Shown piece after piece: positions 9,922-18,590 of a stretch of 64,000 nt of DNA (position 1 is the first letter of the stretch; each line of letters opens with the position of its first letter). This stretch comes from Bacteroides mediterraneensis (GTDB taxonomy: Bacteria; Bacteroidota; Bacteroidia; Bacteroidales; Bacteroidaceae), in the NCBI RefSeq assembly GCF_900128455.1, contig NZ_LT635783.1:1029280-1093279 (forward strand). The letters are read 5' to 3'. Both the position numbers and the translations under genes were made by a program. The notes under the pieces are model-generated. The model was given only the letters and a program-made list of their open reading frames with translations. It was not told the DNA's origin and did not search any database.

Positions 9922-10017
9922 AATTCTCTGTCCCACACTGTGGGATATAAAAACCACAGTGTGGGATATGTATTTCACAGTGTGAAATATAAAAACCAAA
10001 CCGTGGGACAGAGAATT
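9922..10017. repeat. Array of four 21-bp palindromic units closed by a perfect 15-bp inverted repeat
   Basis: Four consecutive 21-base units begin at 9932, 9953, 9974 and 9995. Unit 1 starts CCACACTGTGGGATAT, unit 2 CCACAGTGTGGGATAT, unit 3 TCACAGTGTGAAATAT and unit 4 CCAAACCGTGGGACAG. The cores of units 1-3 are near-palindromes. The block is enclosed by AATTCTCTGTCCCAC and its exact reverse complement. It sits in the 730-bp gap between the antiporter gene and the divergent B12 operon, upstream of the riboswitch. No function is known to me. Confidence 0.8.
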
Positions 10018-10197
10018 TGTGGAGATGTTCAGAAGAATACTTGAGGGAGTTTCAAAGAATGGCTGAAGGAAGAAAAGCGTTCGCTCGGCGGAGGTACGGC
10101 CATTCCATGTGACAATTTGCCGGGGCGTTGGTAATTCTTGCATATTGGCTGGTATAATAATTTTGTAGAAATTTATTTTTGTTTTTCAAGAAAACCG

Positions 10198-10205
10198 TAT
10201 ATTTG
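10198..10205 (+). promoter_or_regulatory. btu operon promoter, -7 TATATTTG
   Basis: Exact TAnnTTTG directly before the riboswitch, which would make the riboswitch the start of the transcript. Confidence 0.65.
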
Positions 10206-10214
10206 CAATGTTTT

Positions 10215-10395
10215 GTTCCGTTGGGATTTCCGTTCGGCGAAATCACGGATGAAAAGGGAATCGGGTGAAAGTCCCGAACAGTCCCGCTGCTGTGAACTCC
10301 AGCGTTTCGACGTTTGTCTACCGACTACAAGGCCACTGTCTTTCAATGAAAGATGGGAAGGCAAGACAAACGGGAGTAAGTCAGAAGACCTGCAA
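10215..10395 (+). promoter_or_regulatory. Cobalamin riboswitch
   Basis: The conserved features of an adenosylcobalamin/cobalamin aptamer occur in order: GGGAATCGGGTGAAAGTCCC, then CAGTCCCGCTGCTGTGA, then GCCACTG, then GGGAAGGC, and finally the B12 box GTAAGTCAGAAGACCTGC. It precedes btuB by about 75 bp and is expected to shut off the uptake operon when B12 is plentiful. Confidence 0.95.
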
Positions 10396-10470
10396 AACGA
10401 AGTCATGCTTGCATTCTCGAGGAAAGGATGGCAAGAACGTGCGTAATGTAGAATTACAATTAAAGTTTAA

Positions 10471-12510
10471 ATGAAAAAATGGAATGAACCGGCTTTCAGG
10501 GTCGGGTATCGCTTTTTTATACTCGTGTGTCTGTGTGTCCTTGCAGGCGTGGGAAGTGTTTTTGCACAGCAGGCCGATTCGGACAGCATTACGGGAAAAG
10601 TGCATCAGATTCCGGATGTGACGGTGAGCGTGCGGAGGTCGACGAACAAGATTTCCTCCGTAGTTCCGGTACAACGTCTGGGAAAAGACATGATGGATGA
10701 TTTGGGAATCCAGAACATGGCTGATGCGGTTCGTCGTTTTGCCGGTACGGATGTGCGTGATTATGGGGGTACGGGAGGATTGAAAACGGTTTCTGTCCGT
10801 AACATGGGAGCGGCTCATACGGCCATCAGCTACGATGGGGTGGCTGTCAGTAACTGTCAGGCGGGACAGATAGATATCGGTCGCTTTTCATTGGATAATG
10901 TACAGTCTTTGTCGTTGAGCGTAGGGCAGAATGAAGACATGCTTCAGTCGGCCCGGTTGTATGCGTCGGCTGGTGTATTGAACATAGAGACTTCGCGTCC
11001 GGAGTTTCTGGGAGACCGGAAATGGCAGTTGCTGTTTCAGGCAAAGGGAGGCTCTTTCGGGCTGGTCAATCCTTATTTTCGCTATGGACAGCAGTTGGGT
11101 GAACGGACGGTGTTGTCGGTCGACGGGGATTATTTACGGTCGGACGGACAGTATCCTTTCCTGTTGAAAAACGGGAAATATACGCAGACAGAAAAAAGAA
11201 ACAATTCGGAAGTGAATTCCTGGCACACGGAATGGATTCTGTTTCATGACTTTCAGGAGAATCAGAAGCTGAGTGTCAAGGCTTATTATTACCAGTCGGA
11301 ACGAGGGCTTCCGGGAGCTGTGATTCTCTATAATCCGGTTTCGAATGAACGCTTGTGGGACAAGAATGCGTTTGTGCAGGCCAAGTATCAGGATAAGATT
11401 TCCGAGAAGTGGTCGTTGCAGGTGCAGGCGAAATACAATTATGCGTGGAACAAATACCAGGATAAGGGAGCACAGTATGAAGGAGGTGTGTCTACCGACC
11501 ATTACACCCAGCATGAATATTATGCATCGGGAGCCGTTTTGTATCAGCCCTTCACAGGCTTTTCCTTGTCATTGGCGCAGGACTTGGCGGTGAATACCCT
11601 CGATAGTAATTTGCCGGATTGTCCGTTTCCTACCCGTCTGACTTCGCTGACAGCCTTGCATGCCCGTTATCAATGGGGGAGCGTGCAGATGGATGCTTCC
11701 CTGGTCAATACCTACCTCAATGAGCATGTAGAGAGTGGGGAAAAACCGGCGGATTTGAAAAAGCTGTCTCCTTCTTTTTCGGTGAATTGGAAGCCTTTCA
11801 GCGAGCAGGATTTCTTTTTGCGTGCGATGTATAAAAGTACATTCCGTACGCCGACCTTCAATGACTTGTATTATTATCGGCTGGGGAACCGTTCCCTTCG
11901 TCCGGAAAAGGCCAAGGAATATAACGTCGGCGTGACATGGGGGGCGAAAAAGAATGGAATCTGGGATTACCTGACGTTTACGGGCGATGTGTATTTCAAT
12001 CAGGTGACGGATAAGATTGTGGCTTTTCCTTCCACTTATGTATGGAAGATGGCTAATTATGGGAAAGCTCATGTGTGGGGGGCGGATGTCACTCTTTCGA
12101 TGGGGATTCCGTTAGGGAGAGCATTCAGAGCCTATGTGTCGGGCAGTTATACCTGGCAGAAAGCCATTGATTTGACAGATCCGGCTTCCAAGAGCTACAA
12201 AGACCAGTTGCCTTACACGCCGGAACATAACGGTAATGGTTCCGTGATTCTGGAGACTCCTTGGATAAAACTGGGGTATAGTCTGATTGGAGTAGGGAAA
12301 AGATATTATTTCTCACAGAATATTCCGGAAAATGAAATAGAAGGTTATGTGGAGCAGACGTTGACGCTTTCCCGGCAATTTTCATTTGCTAAATGCAGGC
12401 TGAGATTGCAGGCCGATTTGATTAATTTCATGGATGAGCAATACGAGGTGATAAAGTATTATCCGATGCCGGGACGTTCATGGAAACTGACAGCTACTAT
12501 TCATTTTTAA
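10471..12510 (+). CDS. btuB: TonB-dependent outer-membrane cobalamin receptor (BtuB)
   Basis: Outer-membrane beta-barrel transporter that takes up B12 using TonB energy. The first about 32 residues are a signal peptide ending ...VGSVFAQ. A plug domain follows (MADAVRRFAGTDVRDYGG, VSVRNMGAAHTAISYDGV) and then the barrel, ending in the typical aromatic SWKLTATIHF. At 679 residues it is in the usual range. B12 as the substrate is inferred from the riboswitch immediately upstream and the BtuG and BtuFCD genes downstream. Confidence 0.93.
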   Translation: MKKWNEPAFRVGYRFFILVCLCVLAGVGSVFAQQADSDSITGKVHQIPDVTVSVRRSTNKISSVVPVQRLGKDMMDDLGIQNMADAVRRFAGTDVRDYGGTGGLKTVSVRNMGAAHTAISYDGVAVSNCQAGQIDIGRFSLDNVQSLSLSVGQNEDMLQSARLYASAGVLNIETSRPEFLGDRKWQLLFQAKGGSFGLVNPYFRYGQQLGERTVLSVDGDYLRSDGQYPFLLKNGKYTQTEKRNNSEVNSWHTEWILFHDFQENQKLSVKAYYYQSERGLPGAVILYNPVSNERLWDKNAFVQAKYQDKISEKWSLQVQAKYNYAWNKYQDKGAQYEGGVSTDHYTQHEYYASGAVLYQPFTGFSLSLAQDLAVNTLDSNLPDCPFPTRLTSLTALHARYQWGSVQMDASLVNTYLNEHVESGEKPADLKKLSPSFSVNWKPFSEQDFFLRAMYKSTFRTPTFNDLYYYRLGNRSLRPEKAKEYNVGVTWGAKKNGIWDYLTFTGDVYFNQVTDKIVAFPSTYVWKMANYGKAHVWGADVTLSMGIPLGRAFRAYVSGSYTWQKAIDLTDPASKSYKDQLPYTPEHNGNGSVILETPWIKLGYSLIGVGKRYYFSQNIPENEIEGYVEQTLTLSRQFSFAKCRLRLQADLINFMDEQYEVIKYYPMPGRSWKLTATIHF

Positions 12511-12522
12511 TTTTAAATAGTT

Positions 12523-13638
12523 ATGCAATTTAGAAAGTTATTTTTCAGTTTATGCTGCATGATGGCATTGGGAGTGTCATTGGTGGCTTGTAGTGAAGAT
12601 GAGGAGTTATTCGATGACAGCGGTTCCAAAGTGAGCCTTCCTGCACATCGGGCATTTATTTTGAATGAGGGAACCATGGGAGCGAACAATGCGACCTTGT
12701 CTTTTTATGCCCCTGACAAGGATGCGGAATTTATTAGTGATATTTTTTATACTCAGAATCAGGCCAAGCTGGGTGATACAGGGCAGTCATTGATTGAGTA
12801 TAACAATGATCTCTATGCCATCATTGCGGGCTCAAGATATCTGGTCCGGATGAATACGGCTGGAGTGGTAAAAGAACGTTATGCGATTCCGGAATCGGAA
12901 GGAGATCCTCGTTACATGACGGCTGAAGATGGCTATATTTATTTGACACAATATGGTGGACGGGTGACAAAACTAGATGCCAATACTTTGAGCGTAGCTG
13001 GTACGTTTAATGGAGGAAACAATCTGGAAGGAATTGCGGAATGTGACGGCAAGCTGTATGTGGCCAATTCCTATTTGAAGAATGATAAGGGTTATCAGTA
13101 TCTGACAGAATTGTTCGTCATCAATGCGGCTACCATGAAGTTGGAAACCACGTTGACGGTAGATATCAATCCGAATCAGGTGCTGGAAGAAGATGGAAAG
13201 ATTTTCCTGATTTCTTGGGGAAATTATGCCGACAAGGGATATTCTGTCCAGATGATAGACCCTAAGGACAATTATAAATCCACTTCATTGGGCGTGGCTA
13301 CCAATATGACAGTAGGCGATGATATGGTCTATTTTGTAAATTCGGAAACCGATTATTCGAACTGGCCTAACACAAGTACCACTAATTCTTTCTTCTCTTA
13401 TAATGTGAAGACAGCTGCTGTCAATCAGTCTTCTTTCTTGAAAAATGCTCCGGAAGAGCTGGCTTCTTCAAGTATTTATATGATGAGCGTGGATGACAAG
13501 AATGGAGATATCTACATTGGCGTGACATTCTATTCGAGTGCAAACGGTACGATGTACCGTTTCGACCGTAATGGAAACTTTATCGAAAAGTTTGACTGCG
13601 GTGGCCAGAATCCTAAAACAATGGTTTTCATTGACTGA
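12523..13638 (+). CDS. btuG: Surface B12-binding lipoprotein BtuG (beta-propeller)
   Basis: Bacteroides BtuG proteins cap BtuB on the cell surface and bind B12 with very high affinity. This 371-residue protein has a lipoprotein signal with lipobox LVAC (C23). The acidic SEDEE after the cysteine fits the Bacteroidetes surface-export signal. The rest has repeated propeller-like blades (RMNTAGVV, KLDANTLSVAGTF, VINAATMKLE, RFDRNGNFIEKF) of the DUF5074/YncE type. It lies 12 bp after btuB. Assignment rests on fold pattern plus context. Confidence 0.88.
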   Translation: MQFRKLFFSLCCMMALGVSLVACSEDEELFDDSGSKVSLPAHRAFILNEGTMGANNATLSFYAPDKDAEFISDIFYTQNQAKLGDTGQSLIEYNNDLYAIIAGSRYLVRMNTAGVVKERYAIPESEGDPRYMTAEDGYIYLTQYGGRVTKLDANTLSVAGTFNGGNNLEGIAECDGKLYVANSYLKNDKGYQYLTELFVINAATMKLETTLTVDINPNQVLEEDGKIFLISWGNYADKGYSVQMIDPKDNYKSTSLGVATNMTVGDDMVYFVNSETDYSNWPNTSTTNSFFSYNVKTAAVNQSSFLKNAPEELASSSIYMMSVDDKNGDIYIGVTFYSSANGTMYRFDRNGNFIEKFDCGGQNPKTMVFID

Positions 13639-13643
13639 TTTTT

Positions 13644-14780
13644 ATGAAACAAATTTTACTATCTGCCCATATAGTAATCATGGTCTTGCTTCTCTCTGCC
13701 TGTGGCGGAGGAGGCAAGGCTTCTTCTGTTCAGGAGGGAGGAGATACCCTGAAAATGAAGTATGCCACAAACTTGTCGGTGGTGAAGTTTCCGGATTATA
13801 CAATGGTTTCTATCCGTAATCCATGGGATACGCTGAAAACACTGCATACCTACTTGCTGACGGATAAGACGCGGCCGGTACCGGAAAATCTGCCGGAGGG
13901 CACCGTCGTGCGTGTGCCTTTGGAGCGGGCGGTGGTGTATTCGGTGGTACATGGAAGTGTGCTGAAAGAGCTGGGCTGCGCAGAGAGTATCAAGGGTGTC
14001 TGCAACCTGGAATATTTCAAGATGCCGGAAATACAGGACGGATGCCGGAAGGGTACGGTGGTGGACTGTGGAAACAGTATGAATCCGGATATCGAGAAAA
14101 TCATTGACTTGCGTCCGGATGCCATCCTGCTTTCTCCGTTTGAGAACAGTGGCGGTTACGGACGGGTAGGTAAGCTGGAGGTCCCCGTGATAGAATGTGC
14201 GGACTATATGGAGACTTCTCCGTTGGGCCGTGCCGAATGGCTGCGCTTTTATGGCTTGCTGGTGGGGCAGGCGCAGAAAGGTGATTCTCTTTTTGCACAG
14301 ATAGAAAAGGAATACTTGGCGGTGAAAGCTTTGGCTGCCAAGGCTACCTCTCATCCTACGGTATTGAGTGACTTGAAATACGGTTCCGCCTGGTATATTG
14401 CCGGCGGGCAGAGCACGACGGGACGTTTGTACGCGGATGCCGGGGCAACGTATGTCTTTGCTGCATTGCCGAACAGTGGTTCGGTGCCCATGGCTTTTGA
14501 AACGGTGTTCGACAAAGGAGAAAATGCGGATTTCTGGCTGATAAAGTACAACCAGCCGCACGACAAAACTTATCGGGAGTTACAAAAAGACTATTCGTTG
14601 TATGCCCGCTTCAGGGCATTTCGTGAACATCGGATTTACGGATGCAACACCTACCGGATTCCGTTTTACGAAGAATCGCCCTTTCATCCCGAGGTCTTGT
14701 TGAAAGATATGGTAAAAATCTTTCATCCGGAATTGCTGGAGGGATATGAACCGAAATATTTTAGTAAATTAGCGGAATGA
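13644..14780 (+). CDS. btuF: Periplasmic B12-binding lipoprotein of the ABC importer (BtuF)
   Basis: Solute-binding protein that hands B12 to BtuCD. The lipobox is LSAC (C20), followed by GGGGK without acidic residues, which suggests retention in the periplasm, unlike BtuG. Two Rossmann-like lobes are joined by a long helix, as in the BtuF/FhuD family (DLRPDAILLSPFENSGGYG, ECADYMETSPLGRAEWLRFYG). It starts 5 bp after btuG and overlaps btuC by 4 bp (ATGA), showing tight translational coupling. Confidence 0.9.
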   Translation: MKQILLSAHIVIMVLLLSACGGGGKASSVQEGGDTLKMKYATNLSVVKFPDYTMVSIRNPWDTLKTLHTYLLTDKTRPVPENLPEGTVVRVPLERAVVYSVVHGSVLKELGCAESIKGVCNLEYFKMPEIQDGCRKGTVVDCGNSMNPDIEKIIDLRPDAILLSPFENSGGYGRVGKLEVPVIECADYMETSPLGRAEWLRFYGLLVGQAQKGDSLFAQIEKEYLAVKALAAKATSHPTVLSDLKYGSAWYIAGGQSTTGRLYADAGATYVFAALPNSGSVPMAFETVFDKGENADFWLIKYNQPHDKTYRELQKDYSLYARFRAFREHRIYGCNTYRIPFYEESPFHPEVLLKDMVKIFHPELLEGYEPKYFSKLAE

Positions 14781-15817
14781 TAGTTTCGGACAAAAAGAAT
14801 TACGTGGTGTTTGTCGGTTTGGCTTTCCTGATTCTACTTTTGGTGGCGGCCAATCTGTTTCTCGGTTCGGTGGATATACCGGCGGAAGATGTGGTGCGTA
14901 TATTGAAAGGAGATGAGGCTGAAAAAGCGAGCTGGACATTCATTGTGTGGGAGTCGCGTTTTCCGCAGTGTGTGACGGCCTTGCTCTGTGGGGCGGCACT
15001 CTCGGCTTCCGGGCTGATGTTGCAGACGGTGTTCAGCAACCCGTTGGCCGATTCCTCCATCTTGGGAATCAGTTCAGGAGCCAGTCTGGGAGTCGCTTTG
15101 GTGATGCTGGCCGGAGGAGGTACTGTTGCGACGGGCGTGTTTACGCTTTCCGGTTTTTTTTCTGTCATTTTGGGAGCTTTTCTGGGGGCAGTGGCGGTGT
15201 TGCTCCTGATTCTGTTTTTGTCCTCTTTGATTAAAAGTAACATCATGTTGCTCATTGCCGGCATCATGATTGGCTATATTACCTCGTCCCTGATTTCACT
15301 GTTGAATTTCTTTGCTACGGCAGAAGGGGTGCAATCGTATATGGTGTGGGGGATGGGAAATTTCGGCGGTGTTTCCTTGGAGCAGCTCCCTGCTTTTTCG
15401 CTGCTGACCTTGGCCGGGCTGGTGGTGGCGGTTTTGTTGATTAAGCCGTTGAATGCCCTGCTTTTGGGGCCGCGTTATGCCGAGAATCTGGGCGTAAATA
15501 TCCGTCGGGTGCGTAATTGGCTGTTGCTCGCCACGGGTTTGTTGACTGCCGTAACCACGTCCTTTTGTGGTCCTGTTGCTTTTATCGGGCTGGCCGTTCC
15601 GCACTTGGCACGTCTGATGCTGGGAACTTCCAATCATAACTCCTTAATGCCGGTCACCTTGCTTTCCGGTGGGGCTTTGGCTTTGTTGTGCAATTTGATT
15701 TGTGTGCTTCCGGGAGAATCGGGAGTCATTCCTTTGAATGCGGTCACTCCGATTCTGGGGGCTCCAGTCATTATTTATGTTATTATAAACCAACGTCGAA
15801 TCCAATATTTTAACTGA
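14777..15817 (+). CDS. btuC: B12 ABC transporter permease (BtuC)
   Basis: Inner-membrane permease of the FecCD/BtuC family with about ten transmembrane segments in 346 residues. Typical motifs are SGLMLQTVFSNPLADSSILGISSGASLG near residues 76-103, GPVAFIGLAVPHLARL, and the C-terminal GVIPLNAVTPILGAPVIIY. It would pair with BtuD to import B12. It overlaps btuF by 4 bp and btuD by one base (TGATG). Confidence 0.94.
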   Translation: MIVSDKKNYVVFVGLAFLILLLVAANLFLGSVDIPAEDVVRILKGDEAEKASWTFIVWESRFPQCVTALLCGAALSASGLMLQTVFSNPLADSSILGISSGASLGVALVMLAGGGTVATGVFTLSGFFSVILGAFLGAVAVLLLILFLSSLIKSNIMLLIAGIMIGYITSSLISLLNFFATAEGVQSYMVWGMGNFGGVSLEQLPAFSLLTLAGLVVAVLLIKPLNALLLGPRYAENLGVNIRRVRNWLLLATGLLTAVTTSFCGPVAFIGLAVPHLARLMLGTSNHNSLMPVTLLSGGALALLCNLICVLPGESGVIPLNAVTPILGAPVIIYVIINQRRIQYFN

Positions 15818-16830
15818 TGAGGCAATCGGAAATTGTAGTAGAGGGAGAAAACCTGACCATTGGGTATCAGGTAGGAAAGAAGCGGACAGAAGTGCATGCC
15901 GGGTTGAACTTTCAGCTTTTCCGTGGAGAATTGACTTGTCTGTTAGGAGCCAACGGGGCTGGGAAATCAACCTTGCTCCGCACATTGGCTGCCGCCCAGC
16001 CTTCCCTTTCGGGTGGTTTGAGGTTGTTAGGGCGTGATTTGTCGGCGTATTCCGAACGGGAACTGTCGAGAACCATCGGAGTGGTATTGACCGACCGCAC
16101 ACAGGCCGGAGGGCTTACAGTTTATGAACTGGTAGCTTTGGGGCGTCAGCCTTATACGGGATTTTTCGGGTGGTTGGATAAAAAGGACAAACAGCTGGTG
16201 GAGTATGCGCTTCAGGCGGTGGAGATTGCGCATAAGGCCCGGTGTTACATGGCGGAGCTTTCGGATGGAGAACGGCAGAAAGTGATGATAGCCAAAGCGC
16301 TGGTACAGGAATGTCCGTTGATTTTGTTGGATGAGCCGACGGCCTTTCTGGATGTGGTGAGCCGGATTGAAATCATGAATCTCCTGCATCGGCTGGCTGT
16401 AGAAGAAAACAGAGCCATTCTTTTGTCCACGCACGACATTGAGCAGGCCCTTGTACTGGCCGATCGTCTGTGGCTTCTTTCCTCTTCGAGTGGACTGGAG
16501 TGTAGCGTGACGGAAGACCTGATATTAAGCAACCGGATGGACACCTTGTTTCGTGAACGTCCGCATATTAAGTTTGACTTGATGCATGGAGGTTTTTCTC
16601 CCGAAGTGTCGGGGGAGAAATGCATCGTATTGAGGGCCGCAGATGAGATACTGCGGCATTGGGCACAGAATGCGTTGAACCGGCGCCATTATTTCTGTCT
16701 GGATGCATCTCCGGCGGAACAGGAACTCCCCCTGTTGGAGGTTTTTGCTCCCAATCGGCTTTCTTACACAGGAATCAATGGACAAATTGTTTGTTATACT
16801 TCCTTTAAGGATTTGTTGGAAAATATATAA
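15817..16830 (+). CDS. btuD: B12 ABC transporter ATPase (BtuD) with C-terminal extension
   Basis: Energises B12 import. Walker A is GANGAGKST, the Q-loop region follows, the signature is LSDGERQKVMIAKAL, Walker B is LILLDEPTAFLD, and the switch His is in LLSTHDIEQ. The ATPase domain ends near residue 245. About 90 more residues follow, starting near FDLMHGGFSPEV, making the protein 337 residues against roughly 250-270 for typical BtuD/FhuC. The extension is unassigned and may be regulatory. Confidence 0.92.
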   Translation: MRQSEIVVEGENLTIGYQVGKKRTEVHAGLNFQLFRGELTCLLGANGAGKSTLLRTLAAAQPSLSGGLRLLGRDLSAYSERELSRTIGVVLTDRTQAGGLTVYELVALGRQPYTGFFGWLDKKDKQLVEYALQAVEIAHKARCYMAELSDGERQKVMIAKALVQECPLILLDEPTAFLDVVSRIEIMNLLHRLAVEENRAILLSTHDIEQALVLADRLWLLSSSSGLECSVTEDLILSNRMDTLFRERPHIKFDLMHGGFSPEVSGEKCIVLRAADEILRHWAQNALNRRHYFCLDASPAEQELPLLEVFAPNRLSYTGINGQIVCYTSFKDLLENI

Positions 16831-16862
16831 TTCCCCGGGAGAGATTTTCTGGAAGAATTTTC

Positions 16863-16870
16863 TATTTTTG
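16863..16870 (+). promoter_or_regulatory. Promoter of the IbrAB-type cassette, -7 TATTTTTG
   Basis: Exact TAnnTTTG 28 bp before the first gene of the cassette. It suggests that the cassette is transcribed apart from the btu operon. Confidence 0.6.
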
Positions 16871-16897
16871 CTAAAACTTATTTTAAACTAGGCATCT

Positions 16898-17305
16898 ATG
16901 TGGAAGGTAAAAAGAATGGCCGGAACGTCTCAGGAACTGTATAAATGTGTGGCTCCGTTGGTGATGAATCCGGAAATTCTCAAATATAATCATAACTATC
17001 CGTTTAAAACCAATGAGTCATTTAGCTGGTTTGTGGCATTTCGGCAAGGAAAGGTGGTAGGTTTCTTTCCGGTAGAGGTGCGGAAAAAGGCAATCGTCAT
17101 CAATAATTATTATGTGGAAAAAGACGATGAATCGGTGTTTAGGAGGTTATTGGAAGCCGTGATAGACGAATTTAAGGATACGGATAAAACGTTGGAAGCC
17201 GTGGTGCAGAAGGTTCATGAATCGTTTTTTTCGGTTCAGAAGTTTGAAGTGGAACGTACGTGGAGTACCTATCTTAAAATGAGGAGAAAGAATGAAAAAG
17301 ACTGA
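16898..17305 (+). CDS. Hypothetical protein, weakly GNAT-like, first gene of the IbrAB-type cassette
   Basis: A soluble 135-residue protein of unknown function. The segment WFVAFRQGKVVGFFPVEV followed by AIVINNYYVE resembles the central strands of a GNAT acetyltransferase, but I cannot find a clear acetyl-CoA loop. The last 14 bp overlap the following PAPS-reductase-like gene, so the two are translated together. No signal peptide or membrane segment. Confidence 0.7.
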   Translation: MWKVKRMAGTSQELYKCVAPLVMNPEILKYNHNYPFKTNESFSWFVAFRQGKVVGFFPVEVRKKAIVINNYYVEKDDESVFRRLLEAVIDEFKDTDKTLEAVVQKVHESFFSVQKFEVERTWSTYLKMRRKNEKD

Positions 17306-18590
17306 AAACAAGAAAAATGTGTATGAATTGACTCAGGAACGCTTGTCAGTTTTATTTAAGGAGTTTGATAATGTCTATGTATCATTTTCGGGAGGGAAAG
17401 ACAGCGGTGTGTTGCTGAATCTGTGTATAGACTATATCCGTAAAAATAACCTGCACATCAAGTTGGGAGTTTTTTTTATGGATTATGAAGTACAATATGT
17501 GCATACCATTGAATTCGTAGAAAGAATACTGGAACAGAATAAAGATATCCTTGAGGTATATCGGATTTGTGTACCTTTTAAGGTGAGAACCTGTACGTCC
17601 ATGTATCAGCATTACTGGCGTCCGTGGGATGAAAGGTTGCGGGATATTTGGATTCGTGAGATGCCCGACGGAGTGATGAAAGCCAGTGATTTTTCTTTTT
17701 TTCATGACAAGATGTGGGATTATGAATTCCAGTTACGTTTTGCCGCATGGTTGCATGAAAAGAAAAAGGCAGTACGTACGGCCTGTCTGGTAGGTATCCG
17801 CACACAAGAAAGTTATAATCGCTGGCGTACGATTTATGGAGGGATGAAGCAGCAACTTTACCATAAATACCAATGGAGCTCCAAGATTGCGAACGATGTG
17901 TATAATCTTTATCCCATTTACGATTGGAAGACCACAGACATCTGGACGGCCAATGGGAAATTCGGGTGGGATTATAACCGTCTGTATGATTTGTATTATT
18001 ATGCAGGCGTCAGTTTGGAGCGGCAGCGTGTGGCCAGTCCGTTTATCAGTGAGGCGATTGAAAGCCTGAGGCTGTATAAAGCCATTGAACCTGACACTTG
18101 GGGCAAGATGATAGGGCGTGTGAATGGAGTAAATTTTTCGGGGCTGTATGGTGGAACAAGAGCTATGGGGCATGGAGGTATCAGGCTGCCGGAAGGACAT
18201 ACGTGGAAGTCGTTTATGGAATTCCTGCTTTCCACTCTTCCGGAAGAGACCCGAAGGGGATATCTGTGCAAGCTTCATACCAGCATCAAGTTCTGGAGAA
18301 CCAAGGGAGGATGCCTGAGCGATGAAACCATAGCCAAGCTGGAAGAGATGAAGATTCCGATTACAGTGAGAGGCAAAAGTAATTACAAAACAACCAAGCA
18401 TCCGGTGATGATGGAATACCTCGATGACATTGACATTCCGGAATTCCGGGAGATTCCGACTTACAAACGGATGTGCCTGTGCATCCTCCGCAATGACTAT
18501 GCGTGCAAATACATGGGGTTTGCTGTGAGCAAGGAGGAAAAGAAAATGAAAGATTATATTTTACAACAATATAAAAAAATATGGACATAA
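17292..18590 (+). CDS. DUF3440 PAPS-reductase-like protein (IbrA type)
   Basis: Member of the adenine nucleotide alpha-hydrolase / PAPS reductase superfamily. The PP-loop SGGKDSG is at residues 33-39, near the N-terminus as expected, so it likely activates a substrate with ATP. The DUF3440 part follows (WRPWDERLRDIW, GIRTQESYNRWRTIY, GWDYNRLYDLYYYAGV). Relatives called IbrA were reported with IbrB in E. coli ECOR-9 as activators of eib genes, but the biochemical activity is unsettled. It overlaps both neighbours (14 bp and 10 bp). Confidence 0.87.
   Translation: MKKTENKKNVYELTQERLSVLFKEFDNVYVSFSGGKDSGVLLNLCIDYIRKNNLHIKLGVFFMDYEVQYVHTIEFVERILEQNKDILEVYRICVPFKVRTCTSMYQHYWRPWDERLRDIWIREMPDGVMKASDFSFFHDKMWDYEFQLRFAAWLHEKKKAVRTACLVGIRTQESYNRWRTIYGGMKQQLYHKYQWSSKIANDVYNLYPIYDWKTTDIWTANGKFGWDYNRLYDLYYYAGVSLERQRVASPFISEAIESLRLYKAIEPDTWGKMIGRVNGVNFSGLYGGTRAMGHGGIRLPEGHTWKSFMEFLLSTLPEETRRGYLCKLHTSIKFWRTKGGCLSDETIAKLEEMKIPITVRGKSNYKTTKHPVMMEYLDDIDIPEFREIPTYKRMCLCILRNDYACKYMGFAVSKEEKKMKDYILQQYKKIWT

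Noticed and set aside
9922..10017. Invertible promoter (phase-variable switch)
   Set aside because: The inverted repeats fit, but no -7 element TAnnTTTG lies between them in either orientation and no invertase gene is nearby. Left open in the findings, not asserted.
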